A stretch of 64,000 nucleotides of DNA from Paracoccus tegillarcae. Lineage in GTDB: Bacteria > Pseudomonadota > Alphaproteobacteria > Rhodobacterales > Rhodobacteraceae. The stretch spans positions 186,001 through 250,000 of the forward strand of contig NZ_CP025408.1 in NCBI RefSeq assembly GCF_002847305.1, written 5' to 3'. The translations under genes were made by a program, and so were the position numbers. Shown piece after piece: positions 1-9,296 of the stretch; position 1 is the stretch's first letter, and each line of letters begins with the position of its first letter. Under the pieces are notes generated by a model. That model made no database searches. It worked only from the letters and a program-made list of their open reading frames with translations, and was not told the origin of the DNA.

Positions 1-897
1 TTGCAGCGGATTGTCGAATACAAGGACGCCGATGCCGCCACGCGCCAGATCGCGCTGGTGAATTCCGGCGTCATGGCGCTGGATGCGGCCCTGCTGCGCG
101 AGTTGATCGGCAATCTGGGCAATGACAACGCCTCGGGTGAATACTACCTGACAGATCTGGTGCAACTGGCACGCGAGGCAGGCCGGCGCGCCGATGTCGT
201 CACCTGCGACGAGACCGAAACGCTTGGCATCAATACGCGCGCCGAACTTGCCGCCGCAGAGGCCGCCTTTCAGGCTCGCAGACGCACCGAGGCGCTGGAA
301 AACGGCGTCACGCTGATCGAGCCCGCCACCGTCTGGTTTGCGCTGGACACGACCATCGGACGCGACGCGGTGATCGGTCAGAATGTCGTCTTTGGTCCCG
401 GCACCACAATCGAAAGCGGCGCCGAAATCCTGCCCTTCTGCCATCTGGAAGGCTGCCATATCGCCTCGGGGGCAAAGGTCGGTCCCTTTGCACGGCTGCG
501 GCCTGGTGCGGAACTGGGCGGAGATGTGCGTGTGGGCAATTTCGTCGAGATCAAGAACAGCGTCCTGGACGAGGGCGCCAAGGTCGGCCATCTGACCTAT
601 CTGGGCGACACGCATGTGGGCGAGTTCGCCAATATCGGCGCAGGCACGGTGACCTGCAACTATGACGGGGTGATGAAGCATCGCACCGAGATCGGCGCAA
701 ATGCCTTTATCGGCAGCGACACGATGCTGGTTGCACCGGTTCGCGTAGGCGCCGGTGCCATGACGGCATCAGGCAGCGTCATCACGCAGAACATTCCCGA
801 CGAAGCGCTGGGCATGGCCCGTGCGCGTCAGATCAACAAGGCCGGCCTTGCCACGCGGATCATGGCGGCGCTGCGGGTCAGGAAGGATAACAAGTAA
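1..897 (+). CDS. glmU: GlmU, bifunctional UDP-GlcNAc pyrophosphorylase / GlcN-1-P acetyltransferase (5' truncated by window edge)
   Basis: The C-terminal two thirds of GlmU, which acetylates glucosamine-1-phosphate and couples it to UTP to give UDP-GlcNAc for peptidoglycan and LPS. The first codon in the window is not the real start: the family is about 450 residues and 298 are present. The end of the uridylyltransferase domain is followed by a long left-handed beta-helix with hexapeptide repeats. The acetyltransferase signature VGHLTYLGD, containing the catalytic His, and the conserved GAGTVTCNYDG are both visible. The stop codon directly abuts the glmS ATG, so the two genes for successive steps of amino-sugar synthesis are almost certainly cotranscribed and coupled. 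Confidence 0.97.
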   Translation: MQRIVEYKDADAATRQIALVNSGVMALDAALLRELIGNLGNDNASGEYYLTDLVQLAREAGRRADVVTCDETETLGINTRAELAAAEAAFQARRRTEALENGVTLIEPATVWFALDTTIGRDAVIGQNVVFGPGTTIESGAEILPFCHLEGCHIASGAKVGPFARLRPGAELGGDVRVGNFVEIKNSVLDEGAKVGHLTYLGDTHVGEFANIGAGTVTCNYDGVMKHRTEIGANAFIGSDTMLVAPVRVGAGAMTASGSVITQNIPDEALGMARARQINKAGLATRIMAALRVRKDNK

Positions 898-2715
898 ATG
901 TGTGGTATCATCGGCATTCTGGGCAAGCACGAAGTTGCCCCGCAACTGGTCGAGGCGCTGAAGCGGCTGGAATATCGCGGCTATGACAGTGCCGGCGTGG
1001 CCACCATCGACGCAAGCGGCCAACTGGATCGCAGGCGCGCGGTGGGCAAACTGGTCAACCTGAGCGACCGACTGGTGCATGAGCCGCTGTCTGGCCATTC
1101 GGGCATCGGCCACACACGATGGGCCACACATGGTGCCCCGACCGAGGTGAACGCACATCCCCATCGCCATGGTCCCGTCGCCGTCGTGCATAACGGTATT
1201 ATCGAGAATTTCCGCGACCTGCGCCAAGAGTTGATCGCCGCTGGCCTGACGCCTGAATCAGACACCGATACCGAAACCGTCGCATTGCTGACCGCGCATC
1301 ACATGGCGCAGGGCATGGCGCCGATCGAGGCCGCGCGGGCCACGCTGGCACGGCTGCATGGCGCCTTTGCGCTGGCATTCCTGTTCGATGGCGAAGACGA
1401 TCTGATGATTGCCGCACGCAAGGGCAGCCCGCTGGCCATTGGCCACGGCGATGACGAAATGTTCGTGGGCTCGGATGCGGTGGCGCTGTCGCCCTTTACC
1501 GATCGCATCACCTATCTTGAAGAAGGCGACCACGCCGTTCTGACGCGCGAAGGCGCCAAGATCTTCGACGCTCAAGGCCAGCAGACCAATCGCGATATCA
1601 CCCGGATCGACGTCGGTGCCACGGCAATCGACAAGGGCGGCTATCGGCATTTCATGGCCAAAGAGATCGCCGAACAGCCCTCTGTTCTGGGCGATGTTCT
1701 GAACCACTATATCAAGGATGGCCGGATCGTCCTGCCCGATGGTCTGGATTTCGCCGGCGTTGACCGGCTGACGCTGGCCGCCTGCGGCACGGCCTATCTG
1801 GCGGGATATGTGGCGAAATACTGGTTCGAACGTCTGGCCGGATTGCCCTGCGATCTGGATGTCGCGTCCGAATTCCGCTATCGTGAGCCGCCCTTGTCCG
1901 GGAAAAGCTGGGGCATCTTTATCAGCCAATCGGGTGAAACGGCGGACACGCTGGCCGCGCTGCACTATGCGCAGGACCGGGTGGCCAAGACCATCGGCGT
2001 GGTCAATGTGGGCACCTCGGCCATCGCGCGCGATACCGATATCGCGCTGCCGACCATGGCCGGTATAGAGGTCTGCGTGGCCTCGTCGAAGGCCTTTACC
2101 TGCCAGTTGGCCGTGCTGGCCGTGCTGGCGATCAAGGCCGCGCAGGACCGTGGCCGCCTGACCGACGAAGAGGCCGCCCGCCATATCGACGACCTGCGTT
2201 CCATCCCTGCCCTCTTGAACCAGGCGCTGACCGTCAGCGACGAATGCCGCGCGCTGGCCGACTGGCTGGCAGAGGCGCAGGACGTCCTGTATCTGGGCCG
2301 GGGTGCACTTTACCCCGTTGCACTTGAGGGCGCGCTAAAGCTGAAAGAGCTTAGCTATATCCACGCCGAAGGCTATGCGTCGGGCGAATTGAAACACGGC
2401 CCCATCGCACTGATCGACCGCAATGTGCCGGTCGTGGTCGTGGCCCCGCGTGACGCACTGTTCGAAAAGACCGTGTCCAATATGCAAGAGGTCATGGCTC
2501 GGCATGGCCAGGTGCTGCTGGTCTCGGATGCGCAGGGCATTGCCGAGGCGGGCGACGGCATCCGCGCCGGGCTGACCATGCCCACCGGCGGCGGCCTGTT
2601 CCAGCCGATCCTTTACGCGGTGCCCATGCAATATCTGGCCTACCACACAGCCGTCGCCAAGGGCACCGATGTGGATCAGCCGCGCAACCTCGCCAAGTCG
2701 GTGACGGTGGAATAG
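898..2715 (+). CDS. glmS: GlmS, glutamine--fructose-6-phosphate aminotransferase (isomerizing)
   Basis: Makes glucosamine-6-phosphate from fructose-6-phosphate and glutamine, the entry step of the pathway finished by GlmU. 605 residues, the normal full length. The protein begins MCGIIGIL, so the nucleophilic Cys2 of the Ntn-type glutaminase domain is exposed after Met removal. Two SIS sugar-isomerase domains follow, and the C-terminus has the typical DQPRNLAKSVTVE ending. The start is fixed by direct abutment to the glmU stop codon. I see no glmS-type ribozyme upstream, as expected when the gene lies inside a glmUS operon. Confidence 0.98.
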   Translation: MCGIIGILGKHEVAPQLVEALKRLEYRGYDSAGVATIDASGQLDRRRAVGKLVNLSDRLVHEPLSGHSGIGHTRWATHGAPTEVNAHPHRHGPVAVVHNGIIENFRDLRQELIAAGLTPESDTDTETVALLTAHHMAQGMAPIEAARATLARLHGAFALAFLFDGEDDLMIAARKGSPLAIGHGDDEMFVGSDAVALSPFTDRITYLEEGDHAVLTREGAKIFDAQGQQTNRDITRIDVGATAIDKGGYRHFMAKEIAEQPSVLGDVLNHYIKDGRIVLPDGLDFAGVDRLTLAACGTAYLAGYVAKYWFERLAGLPCDLDVASEFRYREPPLSGKSWGIFISQSGETADTLAALHYAQDRVAKTIGVVNVGTSAIARDTDIALPTMAGIEVCVASSKAFTCQLAVLAVLAIKAAQDRGRLTDEEAARHIDDLRSIPALLNQALTVSDECRALADWLAEAQDVLYLGRGALYPVALEGALKLKELSYIHAEGYASGELKHGPIALIDRNVPVVVVAPRDALFEKTVSNMQEVMARHGQVLLVSDAQGIAEAGDGIRAGLTMPTGGGLFQPILYAVPMQYLAYHTAVAKGTDVDQPRNLAKSVTVE

Positions 2716-2832
2716 ATCCGGTGAAGTGGCGGCGCGATCTTTGAAGAAACAATAAGGTTCTTACCTCCACGACAAAGTTCGCAACGAAATGGACCTGCAC
2801 CGGTTTCGTTCCGGTCTTCTGAGAGCGATGCT

Positions 2833-2978
2833 TGAGGTGCCCCTGGTTTCCCAGACACCTGCCTCGTTCAGTTTCTGCTGTCTTACTTCGAAGTCACCCT
2901 GGCCAGTTCCCGCTTCAAACGCCGGTTCTCGGCTTCGTGGTCTCCGCCCGGCTTTGGTGACGGTTCAGCAAACAGCCT
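2833..2978 (-). mobile_element. IS3-family insertion sequence remnant (orfA fragment)
   Basis: On the minus strand, 2883-2978 encodes 31 residues ending in a stop, including EAENRRLKRELARVT. From memory this matches the C-terminal leucine-zipper segment of IS3-family OrfA, which normally continues EERDILKKA. Here the frame ends after two more residues (SK), so the OrfA C-terminus and all of OrfB are missing. The segment 2833-2860 starts with TG and carries a short inverted repeat (CTGG...CCAG); it may be a terminal repeat, but I could not verify that. Reading: a decayed, internally deleted copy. Confidence 0.6.
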
Positions 2979-3143
2979 TCAAGCAGACGCACGCGATTTC
3001 TAAAAAATTATGCTGCGGTCACAGCACAAGGGTTTCCTGCCCCGCAAGTGACTGCTTCAAAGTAACAACGTCGCGCCGTCCCACCAACTCCTGCAATTCG
3101 CGCAACATCTCTTAACCCATCCCGAACCGCACGCGCGCAGCCT

Positions 3144-3182
3144 GTGTACAGGTAGTGTACGCCCTGTGTACGCGCGGTGTAC
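3144..3182. repeat. Four GTGTAC words at exact 11-bp spacing
   Basis: GTGTAC occurs at 3144, 3155, 3166 and 3177, each start exactly 11 bp from the last, with unrelated 5-bp spacers. That is close to one helical turn, so all four copies would face one side of the DNA. This is the layout of an operator array or iteron cluster. No binding protein can be named from sequence. Confidence 0.75.
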
Positions 3183-3280
3183 GGATGTCACAGCCAAAAA
3201 CCCAGCATTTGCTGGCATTTCCGCGTCAACCTCCGGGCGGTGTTGCGCAACAGCGTGCGCTGTGGTTGCACCGCAAAGGG

Positions 3281-3949
3281 TTAACCAGCCGCACCCAGAT
3301 GGATGACCCGATCCATCCGTCCCGCCAACTCATGGTTATGGGTCGCGATCAGCGCGCTTAGCCCGGTCTCGCGCACCAGATCCATCAACACGCCAAACAC
3401 CTTGTCCGAGGTTTCGGGATCAAGGTTGCCCGTCGGCTCATCCGCCAATAGCAGAGCCGGCGCATTGGCCAGAGCGCGGCAGAACGCCACCCGCTGTTGT
3501 TCGCCGCCCGACAATTCGGCGGGCCTGTGATCCGCGCGATGCGACAGACCCACCCGGTCGAGCAATTCACCCGCACGGGCAGCGGCCGCGCCCTGCCCCG
3601 TGCCATTGGCCAGTTGCGGCAGGATGATGTTTTCGGCGGCCGAGAATTCCGGCAGCAGGTGGTGGAACTGATAGACGAACCCCACATCGACACGGCGAGC
3701 CTCGGTCCGGGCCTTGTCGCCAAGATCGGTCATGTCGCGGCCTTGCAGGACCACGCGGCCCGTATCGGTGGTGTCCAGCAGACCGGCAATATGCAGCAGC
3801 GTGGACTTGCCCGAACCAGAAGGCGCGACCAGTGCCACGACCTCGCCGCGCGCAACGGTCAGATCGAACGCGCGCAGCGCCTCGACGGGCGCGGGGCCGT
3901 CCGCGCCATAGGTCTTGGATACGCCGTCCAGTCGCAAAACATCACTCAT
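3281..3949 (-). CDS. lolD: LolD, ATP-binding subunit of the lipoprotein-releasing ABC transporter
   Basis: Powers release of mature lipoproteins from the inner membrane to LolA. 222 residues, typical of LolD. Walker [10 protein letters not shown] at 42-50, Q-loop Gln94, ABC signature LSGGEQQ at 146-152 and Walker B LLLADE ending at Glu171 are all intact. Family members carry APSG or GPSG in the P-loop, so the Ala is not a defect. The gene overlaps the end of the permease gene upstream (3942-3949), so the pair forms one translationally coupled unit on the minus strand. Confidence 0.97.
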   Translation of the reverse strand: MSDVLRLDGVSKTYGADGPAPVEALRAFDLTVARGEVVALVAPSGSGKSTLLHIAGLLDTTDTGRVVLQGRDMTDLGDKARTEARRVDVGFVYQFHHLLPEFSAAENIILPQLANGTGQGAAAARAGELLDRVGLSHRADHRPAELSGGEQQRVAFCRALANAPALLLADEPTGNLDPETSDKVFGVLMDLVRETGLSALIATHNHELAGRMDRVIHLGAAG

Positions 3950-5258
3950 AGCGCAGGGCCTCGACCGGGTTCATCCGCGCAGCGCGGCGCGCGGGAAAGA
4001 TGGTGACGATGAAGGACAGCGTCAGCGACAAGGCCACCGCGCGGAAGATATCCCAGCCTCGCAGATCGGCGGGCAGACGGTAGATGCCGCGCACCTCGGG
4101 CTGCCACGCGCCGCCCCCGGTCAGCGCGTTCAGCGCCGCCATGATGCTGTCGACATTCAGCGCCAGCAGCACCCCCAGCAGCACACCGATCATCGTTCCG
4201 ATCACGCCCGTAAAAGCACCGCAGAGGATAAACACCCGCAGCACAGCGCCCTCGGTCAGGCCCATCGTGCGCAGGATGCCGATATCGCGGCCCTTGTTCT
4301 TGACCAGCATGATCAGCCCCGAGGTGATGTTCATCGACGCGATCAGCACCAGCACAGAAAGGATCACGAACATCACGTCGTCCTCCATATCCAGTGCCGA
4401 CAGGAACGAGCCCGATGCGTCTTTCCAGGTCCAGACCAGCGCTCCCTCGCCCGCGGTTTGCAGCAGCGGCACGGTCCAGTCGCCCACCCTTTCGGGATCA
4501 TCGACAAAGACCTGAATTTCATCGACCGCGCCCTCGCGGTTGAAATAGCTCTGCGCCTCGGTCAGCGGCATATAGATGCGGGTGCGGTCGATATCATAGC
4601 GCCCGGCGCTGAAGATATAGGTCACGTCATAGGCGTTGACGCGCGGCGTGGTGCCAAAGGCGGTCTTGGCGCCATCGGGGGCGATCAGCTTGATCTTGTC
4701 GCCGATCCCCAGGTTCAGTTCGCGCGCAATACCGCTGCCTATGGCAACGCCCCGATCGAAATTGGCCAGATCGCCCGCCGAGGTCGCAGGATCTGTGATG
4801 CGCGGCATCGCGGCCAGCGCCGCGTCGCTGACGCCGAACACCTCGGCCACGTTCGAACTGTCGCCCGCCGTGGCCATCACCTGCCCTTTGACAACCGCAT
4901 CCGCCCGCGTCACGCCGGGCAGTGCCGCGACCTGCGCGGTCATCGCGTCGTAATCCTCGATCACGCCGGCCTGGGTATAGACCTCATCGGTCAGTTCATT
5001 GGTGAAACTGGTCGATGCCATATACAGCGTCGTATGCGCATTGGCGCCCAGGATCGTGTCGACGAACTCGGCCCGAAACCCCGACCTCACCGCCAGAGTC
5101 GCGATCAGGGCCATGACGCCAAGCGCGATCCCGATCAGGCTGATCCAGGTCATCACGCTGACCCCGCCCTCGGCGCGGCGGGCGCGCAGATAGCGCCAGG
5201 CGATCATGAATTCATAGCGCGAGAAAGGTGCTGGGCTGGACATCGGCTGACCTTGCAA
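3942..5258 (-). CDS. lolC: LolC/LolE-family lipoprotein-releasing permease
   Basis: Inner-membrane permease working with LolD. 438 residues: one N-terminal membrane segment (around 35-57), a large periplasmic MacB-like domain, then three C-terminal membrane segments, the MacB/LolC fold. It ends [10 protein letters not shown], the usual LolC/E C-terminus. Only one permease gene is present, as in many alphaproteobacteria that use a homodimer (often called LolF) instead of LolC plus LolE, so the symbol is approximate. The start may be the Met at residue 1 or 6. It is divergent from radA. Confidence 0.93.
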   Translation of the reverse strand: MQGQPMSSPAPFSRYEFMIAWRYLRARRAEGGVSVMTWISLIGIALGVMALIATLAVRSGFRAEFVDTILGANAHTTLYMASTSFTNELTDEVYTQAGVIEDYDAMTAQVAALPGVTRADAVVKGQVMATAGDSSNVAEVFGVSDAALAAMPRITDPATSAGDLANFDRGVAIGSGIARELNLGIGDKIKLIAPDGAKTAFGTTPRVNAYDVTYIFSAGRYDIDRTRIYMPLTEAQSYFNREGAVDEIQVFVDDPERVGDWTVPLLQTAGEGALVWTWKDASGSFLSALDMEDDVMFVILSVLVLIASMNITSGLIMLVKNKGRDIGILRTMGLTEGAVLRVFILCGAFTGVIGTMIGVLLGVLLALNVDSIMAALNALTGGGAWQPEVRGIYRLPADLRGWDIFRAVALSLTLSFIVTIFPARRAARMNPVEALRYE

Positions 5259-5378
5259 AAATCGCGCAGACCCTGACCGCGCGCCTTCGAAAGATCAAGC
5301 CGACAATGGCGTGAGCATTTGTTTCCAGTGCAAATACTCATGTTGCGGTGCCGCCAATCAGATGCCACAAGATATGCC

Positions 5379-6743
5379 ATGGCCAAGCCCGTCAACGCCT
5401 TTACCTGCACCGCCTGCGGCGCCTCCCACAAGAAATGGGCCGGGCGCTGCGAGGCCTGTGGCGAATGGAACAGCATCAGCGAAGAGGCGCCCTTGTCGCA
5501 AGGCCCCGGCCGTGGCCTTGGCGCCGCAAAAGGCCGCGCGGTGCCGCTGTCGCCGCTGACCAGCGACGAGGCACCGCCGCCCCGCACTGATAGCGGCATG
5601 GCCGAGTTGGACCGGGTACTGGGCGGCGGGTTGGTGCCGGGCAGCGCGATCCTTGTGGGTGGCGATCCGGGCATCGGCAAATCGACCCTGCTGCTGCAGG
5701 GTGCTGCGGCTTTTGCGCGGCGCGGGTTGCAGGCGGTCTATATCAGCGGCGAAGAGGCCGGCGCCCAGATCCGCCTGCGCGCGCAACGTCTGGGCCTGAC
5801 CGACGCCCCGATGCGATTGGGCACCGAAACCAATCTGCGCGACATCCTGACCACGCTGGATCAGGAACGCCCCGATCTTGCGGTGATCGATTCCGTTCAG
5901 ACCCTTTGGTCCGATCAGGTCGAGGCCGCACCCGGCAGCGTGGCACAGGTCCGCGCGGCCGCACACGAATTGGTGACCTTTGCCAAAAGCCGGGGCGTCT
6001 CGGTGGTGCTAGTCGGCCATGTCACCAAAGAGGGCCAGATCGCTGGCCCCCGCGTGGTCGAGCACATGGTCGATACCGTGCTTTATTTCGAGGGCGAACG
6101 CGGCCACCAGTTCCGCATCCTGCGCAGCGTCAAGAACCGGTTCGGCCCCGCAGGCGAGATCGGCGTCTTCGAGATGACCGGCGCAGGTCTGGCCGAGGTG
6201 TCAAACCCCTCGGCCCTGTTCCTCAGCGAACGTGGCCAGCCCAGCCCGGGCAGCGCGGTTTTTGCAGGCATAGAAGGCACGCGCCCGGTGTTGACCGAAA
6301 TTCAGGCGCTGGTCGCCCCTTCCACATTGGCCAGCCCGCGCCGCACCGTTGTCGGCCTGGACAGTGGTCGCGTCAGCACCATTCTTGCGGTTCTGGAATC
6401 GCGCTGCGGCATTCCCTTCGCGGGGCTGGATGTGTTTCTGAACGTCGCGGGTGGAATGCGGGTCAACGAACCCGCCGCCGATCTGGCCATCGCAGGCGCG
6501 CTGTTGAGCGCGCGAGAGGACAGCGCACTGCCCGCCGACTGTGTCCTTTTCGGTGAGATCAGCCTGTCTGGCGCACTACGTCCCGTCGCTCAGGCGGAAA
6601 ACAGGTTGAAAGAGGCGCAAAAACTTGGTTTTTCACAAGCGATTTTGCCCGAAGCCCGGAAGGTCGAGGGTGAGACCGGTATGTCCCTCATGGGGATTTC
6701 CGATCTGACAGGATTTGTGGGTGATGTATTCGGCGCCGGCTGA
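5379..6743 (+). CDS. radA: RadA, DNA repair and branch-migration ATPase
   Basis: RecA-like motor for recombination intermediates. The start was set at MAKPVNAFTC; an in-frame upstream extension lacks family resemblance. 454 residues. N-terminal C4 zinc finger (Cys10, 13, 24, 27), Walker A GGDPGIGKST at 94-103, the RadA-specific KNRFG motif at 252-256 and a C-terminal Lon-like domain containing GGMRVNEPAADLA. No clear Shine-Dalgarno precedes this ATG. cvpA follows 40 bp downstream on the same strand, the usual alphaproteobacterial order radA-cvpA-purF. Confidence 0.96.
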   Translation: MAKPVNAFTCTACGASHKKWAGRCEACGEWNSISEEAPLSQGPGRGLGAAKGRAVPLSPLTSDEAPPPRTDSGMAELDRVLGGGLVPGSAILVGGDPGIGKSTLLLQGAAAFARRGLQAVYISGEEAGAQIRLRAQRLGLTDAPMRLGTETNLRDILTTLDQERPDLAVIDSVQTLWSDQVEAAPGSVAQVRAAAHELVTFAKSRGVSVVLVGHVTKEGQIAGPRVVEHMVDTVLYFEGERGHQFRILRSVKNRFGPAGEIGVFEMTGAGLAEVSNPSALFLSERGQPSPGSAVFAGIEGTRPVLTEIQALVAPSTLASPRRTVVGLDSGRVSTILAVLESRCGIPFAGLDVFLNVAGGMRVNEPAADLAIAGALLSAREDSALPADCVLFGEISLSGALRPVAQAENRLKEAQKLGFSQAILPEARKVEGETGMSLMGISDLTGFVGDVFGAG

Positions 6744-6783
6744 ACCCCCTGAAAACAAGGAAACCGGCGCAAGGGCAGGATAA

Positions 6784-7383
6784 ATGGACGGCTTTACCCT
6801 CATCGACGGCATCGTTGCCGCGGTTATCATTCTATCGGCCATATTGGCCTATTCGCGCGGCTTCGTGCGCGAATCACTGGCCATTCTGGGCTGGATCGGT
6901 GCGGCCATCCTGGCCTTTCTGTTCGCAGCCACGATGCGCCCGCTGATCGCGCAGATCCCGTTTTTGCGTGATTTTCTGGGCGACAATTGCGAACTCAGCA
7001 TGATCGCGGGCTTTGCCGTGGTCTTTGCACTGGCACTGGTGGTCTTTTCGATCATCACCCCGCTGTTTTCGTCAGTGGTGCAGCGCTCTGCGCTAGGCGG
7101 CGTCGATCAGGGCATGGGCTTCCTGTTCGGCGTGGCGCGCGGGGTGCTGTTGGTCGCGGTGGCCTTCATCATCTATGATCGAGTGATCACCACCGAGGGC
7201 GTCACCATGGTCGACAACTCTCGCTCTGCGCAGGTTTTTGCACGCCTCGGCAATCAGATGAATGACAGCCTGCCGGATGATGCACCGGGCTGGATCGAAA
7301 GCCGCTACGAGCAACTGGTCGGCAGCTGCGGCGGCACCGCCACCGAGGTTGACGCAACCCAGACGCCCCCAGCCAGCAACTGA
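6784..7383 (+). CDS. cvpA: CvpA family membrane protein
   Basis: 199 residues with four predicted transmembrane helices: about 8-25, 33-51, 71-95 and 112-131. The family is defined by E. coli CvpA, needed for colicin V production and linked to purF expression and envelope homeostasis; its molecular role is not settled. The helix-1/2 linker contains YSRGFVRESLAILGWIGA, a conserved CvpA segment. It follows radA and precedes purF, as in related genomes, but a strong terminator separates it from purF here. Confidence 0.93.
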   Translation: MDGFTLIDGIVAAVIILSAILAYSRGFVRESLAILGWIGAAILAFLFAATMRPLIAQIPFLRDFLGDNCELSMIAGFAVVFALALVVFSIITPLFSSVVQRSALGGVDQGMGFLFGVARGVLLVAVAFIIYDRVITTEGVTMVDNSRSAQVFARLGNQMNDSLPDDAPGWIESRYEQLVGSCGGTATEVDATQTPPASN

Positions 7384-7431
7384 GCCAGGCTGATCAAAGG
7401 CTCGGCCCGGTCCTGGTAACAGGCCAATGAC

Positions 7432-7470
7432 AAAATCACGCCCCCGTCACCACGCGGGGGCGTGACTTTT
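7432..7470 (+). terminator. Rho-independent terminator between cvpA and purF
   Basis: Stem CACGCCCCCG (7437-7446) and CGGGGGCGTG (7455-7464) around an 8-nt loop, extended by one T-A pair, preceded by AAAA and followed by ACTTTT. It ends radA-cvpA transcription before purF; some readthrough is possible. Confidence 0.85.
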
Positions 7471-7523
7471 GGTCGGTGCCCCCCTACATAGCGAACGAAC
7501 CCGCGCAAAACCCCGGAAAGCAG

Positions 7524-9017
7524 ATGACCCAGATGCAACCTTTCCTGGCCCATCCGTTCGATTCGGACCGCCTGCATGAAGAATGTGGCGTCTTTGGCGT
7601 CACCGGCGTGACCGAAGCCGCCAGTTTCGTGGCCCTCGGGCTGCACGCCCTGCAACATCGCGGACAAGAGGCCGGCGGCATCGTCGCCCATGATGCCGGG
7701 CAAGGCTTTAACAGCGCCCATCGCTTTGGCTATGTCCGTGACAATTTCACCAAATCCGACGTGATGGACACGCTGCCCGGGCCGCTGGCGATTGGCCATG
7801 TGCGCTATTCCACCGCCGGGACCAAGGCCAATACCGCGATCCGCGACGTGCAGCCCTTCTTTGGCGAGTTTCACATGGGTGGCTGCGCCATCGCCCATAA
7901 CGGCAACATCACCAATGCCGCGGCGCTGCGCCGAGAGTTGATCGAGCGCGGCAGCATCTTTCAATCCTCATCCGACAGCGAATGCATCATTCACCTGATG
8001 GCGCGCTCGATCCAGCGCAACATTCCCGAACGGATGAAAGACGCTCTGCGCCGCGTCGAGGGTGCCTTCAGCGTCATCGCCATGACCCGCACCAAGCTGA
8101 TCGGCGTGCGCGACTCGTTGGGCGTGCGTCCGCTGGTCCTGGGCAAGATCGGCGATGACGGCTTTGCGCTGGCGTCGGAAACCTGCGCGCTGGACATTAT
8201 CGGCGCAGAGTTCGTCCGCGAGATAGAGCCGGGCGAGATGGTCGTCATCTCAAAGGGCAAGATCGAATCCAGCCGCCCCTTTGGTCCCTCGACAGGTCGG
8301 TTCTGCATCTTCGAGCATGTCTATTTCAGCCGCCCCGATTCGATCATCGGCGGCCGTTCGGTCTATGAAACGCGCCGCCAGATCGGCGTCGAACTGGCCC
8401 GCGAGGCCCCGGTAGAGGCCGATCTGGTCTGCCCTGTTCCCGACAGCGGCACCCCGGCTGCCATCGGCTACGCGCAGGAATCGGGGATCCCCTACGGCAT
8501 GGGGATCATCCGCAACCAGTATATGGGCCGCACCTTCATCGAGCCGAGCGAACAGATCCGCAATATGGGCGTCCGGCTCAAGCTGAACGTCAATCGCTCG
8601 CTCATCGCGGGCAAGCGGGTCGTGCTGGTCGACGATTCGGTCGTGCGTGGCACCACCAGTCGCAAGATCAAGGACATGATCCTCGATGCCGGCGCCGCCG
8701 AGGTGCATTTCCGCATCGCCAGCCCGCCAACGGCATGGCCCTGTTTTTACGGTGTCGACACACCTGATCGTGAAAAGCTGCTGGCCGCGCAGATGACAAC
8801 CGAGGAAATGCGCACATGGATCGGCGTCGATTCGCTGTCATTCGTATCGCTGAACGGTCTTTACCGGGCCGTGGGCGAGGCGCGCGGACGCAACGCTGAC
8901 AATCCGCAATATTGCGACGCCTGCTTTTCAGGCGATTATCCGGTCGCCCCCTTCGATCAGCTGGAACGTGGTTTCCGCATGAAACAGGGCTCTGAGACCG
9001 CGCACGCCGCAGAATAG
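7524..9017 (+). CDS. purF: PurF, amidophosphoribosyltransferase
   Basis: First committed step of purine synthesis: PRPP plus glutamine to phosphoribosylamine. The start at 7524 (MTQMQPFLAH) is chosen because GGAAAG lies just upstream; a longer in-frame extension to 7476 runs into the terminator region. 497 residues. Cys21 in EECGVFGV is the Ntn nucleophile, so a 20-residue propeptide must be removed, as in the Bacillus-type enzyme. The C-terminal phosphoribosyltransferase domain has the PRPP loop VVLVDDSVVRGTTS. Late cysteines in YCDACF resemble the Fe-S-bearing class. Confidence 0.96.
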   Translation: MTQMQPFLAHPFDSDRLHEECGVFGVTGVTEAASFVALGLHALQHRGQEAGGIVAHDAGQGFNSAHRFGYVRDNFTKSDVMDTLPGPLAIGHVRYSTAGTKANTAIRDVQPFFGEFHMGGCAIAHNGNITNAAALRRELIERGSIFQSSSDSECIIHLMARSIQRNIPERMKDALRRVEGAFSVIAMTRTKLIGVRDSLGVRPLVLGKIGDDGFALASETCALDIIGAEFVREIEPGEMVVISKGKIESSRPFGPSTGRFCIFEHVYFSRPDSIIGGRSVYETRRQIGVELAREAPVEADLVCPVPDSGTPAAIGYAQESGIPYGMGIIRNQYMGRTFIEPSEQIRNMGVRLKLNVNRSLIAGKRVVLVDDSVVRGTTSRKIKDMILDAGAAEVHFRIASPPTAWPCFYGVDTPDREKLLAAQMTTEEMRTWIGVDSLSFVSLNGLYRAVGEARGRNADNPQYCDACFSGDYPVAPFDQLERGFRMKQGSETAHAAE

Positions 9018-9040
9018 CCCGGCACCGGCCTGCGGCGATC

Positions 9041-9247
9041 CTACCAATGCGGCGGGCGCTGATCTGCCACAGGCACCGATCCACCGGCATCCAGCTCTCG
9101 CTCGGCGGCGGCGCGCAGCAGGGCCTCGACCCGCCGGGTCAGCCGCGCAATCTCGGCGTCCTGCCGTGCGACCACCTCGGACAGGTCATCCACCACACGG
9201 GTCAGATGGGCCATCGCCTCTTCCAAGGCCTCGCTGCGCTTGTCCAT
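9041..9247 (-). CDS. slyX: SlyX family protein
   Basis: 68-residue coiled-coil protein of unknown biochemical function. The start [10 protein letters not shown] has a good Shine-Dalgarno (GGAGGGG) nine bases upstream; an in-frame extension to 9298 is rejected because it would overlap hisS. Heptad-like hydrophobic spacing runs from residue 6 to 50, and the protein ends DQRPPHW, the diagnostic SlyX C-terminus (usually DQRPPHY). It is divergent from hisS. Confidence 0.88.
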   Translation of the reverse strand: MDKRSEALEEAMAHLTRVVDDLSEVVARQDAEIARLTRRVEALLRAAAERELDAGGSVPVADQRPPHW

Positions 9248-9296
9248 GCCGGTCCCCTCCGGTAAAGCAGCCACGGACCGGCCAAAGGCGATCATC

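Larger units (their letters stand above)
2716..3280. other. 565-bp gap between convergent glmS and lolD
   Basis: No convincing intact gene. The gap holds an IS3-family remnant (about 2833-2978), a 29-codon reading frame of unknown meaning on the minus strand (3019-3108, starting MLRELQELVG) and four phased GTGTAC repeats (3144-3182). Base composition is lower in GC than the flanking genes around 2730-3080. The gap lies between two 3' ends, so it is not an obvious promoter region for either neighbour. It looks like the scar of an insertion and deletion. Confidence 0.7.

Noticed and set aside
3915..5276. 453-codon open frame antisense to lolC/E
   Set aside because: It mirrors the lolC/E codons in a GC-rich gene, is rich in His, Arg and Gln, has no recognisable domain and overlaps an intact conserved gene.
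7476..7523. Longer PurF N-terminus beginning MPPYIANEPA
   Set aside because: It starts 6 bp after the terminator, has no ribosome-binding sequence and would lengthen the propeptide beyond the family range.
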